Shown in pieces: positions 62,954 through 64,000 of a stretch of DNA of 64,000 nucleotides (within the stretch, counting starts at the first letter, position 1; each line of letters opens with the position of its first letter). The DNA lies in the NCBI RefSeq assembly GCF_003696365.1, contig NZ_RFFM01000001.1, forward strand, positions 682,001-746,000. Direction: 5' to 3'. The notes beneath the pieces were generated by a model that saw only the letters and a list, made by a program, of their open reading frames with translations, was not told the DNA's origin and did not search any database. The DNA comes from Stutzerimonas zhaodongensis. GTDB taxonomy: Bacteria > Pseudomonadota > Gammaproteobacteria > Pseudomonadales > Pseudomonadaceae. Both the position numbers and the translations under genes were made by a program.

Positions 62954-63126
62954 CGCGAGGCCGGTCTCCGGACTCTCGACGCGCATCACGCTCACCTTCC
63001 CATGCCGTAGCACAGTGGCGTTCGAGCGGACGGCGATCCTACGGATCGCGGTCGATTACCGTTGCGGGGGCAGCGCCGGCCTTGCTCATGGAGCGCACCG
63101 GCTTCCCGTTTAATGCAGACCTCGCG
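62954..63126 (-). promoter_or_regulatory. Cobalamin riboswitch (variant B12 box) upstream of btuB
   Basis: The minus strand reads GAGAGTCCGGAGACCGGCCT at the B12 box, a common variant of AGCCAGGAGACCTGCC. GCTGCCCCCGCAACGGTAA comes before it. P1 pairs CGCGAGG with CCTCGCG (62954-62960 with 63120-63126). The element fills part of the 505-bp btuB-dxs gap. Between 63127 and 63350 I see nothing certain beyond the promoter expected for btuB. Confidence 0.92.
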
Positions 63127-63350
63127 GTCGTGCACACCTTGGCGGATAAGAAAATCGCGCGAACCTTACGGGCTGCGTGGGTGAAAGACAAGCAAAGCGC
63201 TTGGCGGCCGGATGTCGCAGGGCGCGCGTAGCGTAGTGTCCGCGTGTAGCGTGTTAGGCAGCTCGGCAACTACGGGAGGCCTGACGCGTAGCCGGTTGTG
63301 CTGGCTACCGCAGTGCTACAGGCGCGGGTTGCCGTCCGCGCCTGCGCTGA

Positions 63351-64000
63351 TCAGAGCGCGGCCAGTCTGGTGCGGATCGCCGACTCGATACCTGCTGCAT
63401 CGAGACCGCATTCCTTGAGCATCTCGCTGGGTTTGGCGTGCTCGACGTAGTAGTCCGGCAGACCCAGATGCAGGATTGGCTTCTGTAGGTTGTTCGCGGC
63501 GAGGAATTCGCCCACCGCACTGCCAGCGCCGCCCATGATGCTGTTCTCTTCAATGGTCACAAGCAGCTCATGGCCGTCGGCCATCTGGCGCACCAGCGCT
63601 TCATCCAGCGGTTTGACGAAGCGCATGTCGACCACGGTGGCATCTAGCGAGTCGGCAACCTGTAGGGCTTCGGTCAGCTGCACGCCGAAAACCAGGAGGG
63701 CGACCTTGCTGCCCTGGCGGCGGACCACGCCCTTGCCGATTTCCAGGGGCTCTAGGCCGGGTTCGATGGTGGCATTCGGGCCGGTACCGCGCGGATAGCG
63801 CACTGCCGCCGGGCCTTGGAAGTGATAACCGGTGGTGAGCATACGGCGCATTTCGTTTTCGTCGCTCGGCGTCATCACCAGCATGCCGGGGACGCAGCGC
63901 AGATACGATAGGTCGAAACTGCCCGCATGAGTCGGGCCGTCTTCGCCGACCAGCCCTGCGCGGTCGATGGCGAAGAGCACATCGAGGTTCTGCACCGCCA
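63351..64000 (-). CDS. dxs: 1-Deoxy-D-xylulose-5-phosphate synthase, C-terminal part
   Basis: Thiamine-diphosphate enzyme of the MEP isoprenoid pathway; only the last about 215 residues are in the window, the gene continuing beyond 64000. [20 protein letters not shown] and [20 protein letters not shown] are the DXS central-domain signatures. The C-terminal transketolase domain reads [19 protein letters not shown] and [20 protein letters not shown]. The gene has a normal 3' end and shows no sign of damage. Confidence 0.95.
   Translation of the reverse strand, partial: AVQNLDVLFAIDRAGLVGEDGPTHAGSFDLSYLRCVPGMLVMTPSDENEMRRMLTTGYHFQGPAAVRYPRGTGPNATIEPGLEPLEIGKGVVRRQGSKVALLVFGVQLTEALQVADSLDATVVDMRFVKPLDEALVRQMADGHELLVTIEENSIMGGAGSAVGEFLAANNLQKPILHLGLPDYYVEHAKPSEMLKECGLDAAGIESAIRTRLAAL

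Overview
The window is high-GC Gammaproteobacterial chromosome. Gene content and order point to Pseudomonas sensu lato, most likely the P. stutzeri group (Stutzerimonas). The supporting signs are aerobic cobalamin genes with CobN plus ChlI/ChlD-type subunits, the order nrdR-ribD-ribE-ribBA-ribH-nusB-thiL-pgpA, urtABCDE, an RhlE helicase, and a recurring intergenic palindrome built on CGTAGGGTGG. The species assignment is inference; no rRNA or tRNA gene was seen.

Layout. 1-3.2 kb: 3' part of a branched-chain-amino-acid-type ABC transporter (permease, two ATPases, binding protein). 3.5-5.5 kb: a Cache-type chemoreceptor. 5.6-11.6 kb: urtABCDE urea transporter on the minus strand, with a sigma-54-like promoter and an NtrC-like site upstream. 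11.9-19.2 kb: housekeeping genes (RluE, DUF2788, globin, Lrp-type regulator, cation efflux, lipoprotein, HrpB). They are interrupted by a 1.15-kb non-coding stretch with a large imperfect inverted repeat. 19.2-36.7 kb: cobalamin island (cobM, cobE, cobW, cobN, chlI/chlD, cobF, a CbiM-like permease, cobJ fused to CbiG, cobI, cobH, cobG, cobL, cobK and a 2Fe-2S protein). 36.7-50.2 kb: mixed metabolic and maintenance genes (SDR, VOC, YciC, NYN, RhlE, flavoprotein, HDAC-like, TesB, HAD, CnoX, ThpR, methyltransferase). 50.3-59.7 kb: riboflavin cluster with an FMN riboswitch. 59.7-64 kb: btuF, btuB and the 3' end of dxs.

How it fits together. Corrin-ring synthesis (CobI, G, J, M, F, K, L, H), cobalt insertion (CobN with ChlI/ChlD-type subunits and CobW), cobalt uptake (CbiM-like) and corrinoid uptake (BtuB, BtuF) are together. 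Four AdoCbl riboswitches precede cobW-cobN, the CbiM-like gene, the cobGHIJ operon and btuB. Late steps (cobB, O, Q, C, D, P, V) are not in the window. CobG and CobF indicate the aerobic route.

The most interesting signal is at 26721-26767. The ChlI-type ATPase ORF ends three bases after a perfect A_AAA_AAG slippery heptamer. A -1 slip opens directly into the VWA-domain ORF, and an 8-bp stem lies 6 nt downstream. The locus therefore looks like a single gene that makes a 337-aa ATPase subunit by normal termination and a ~564-aa ChlD-like subunit by programmed frameshifting.
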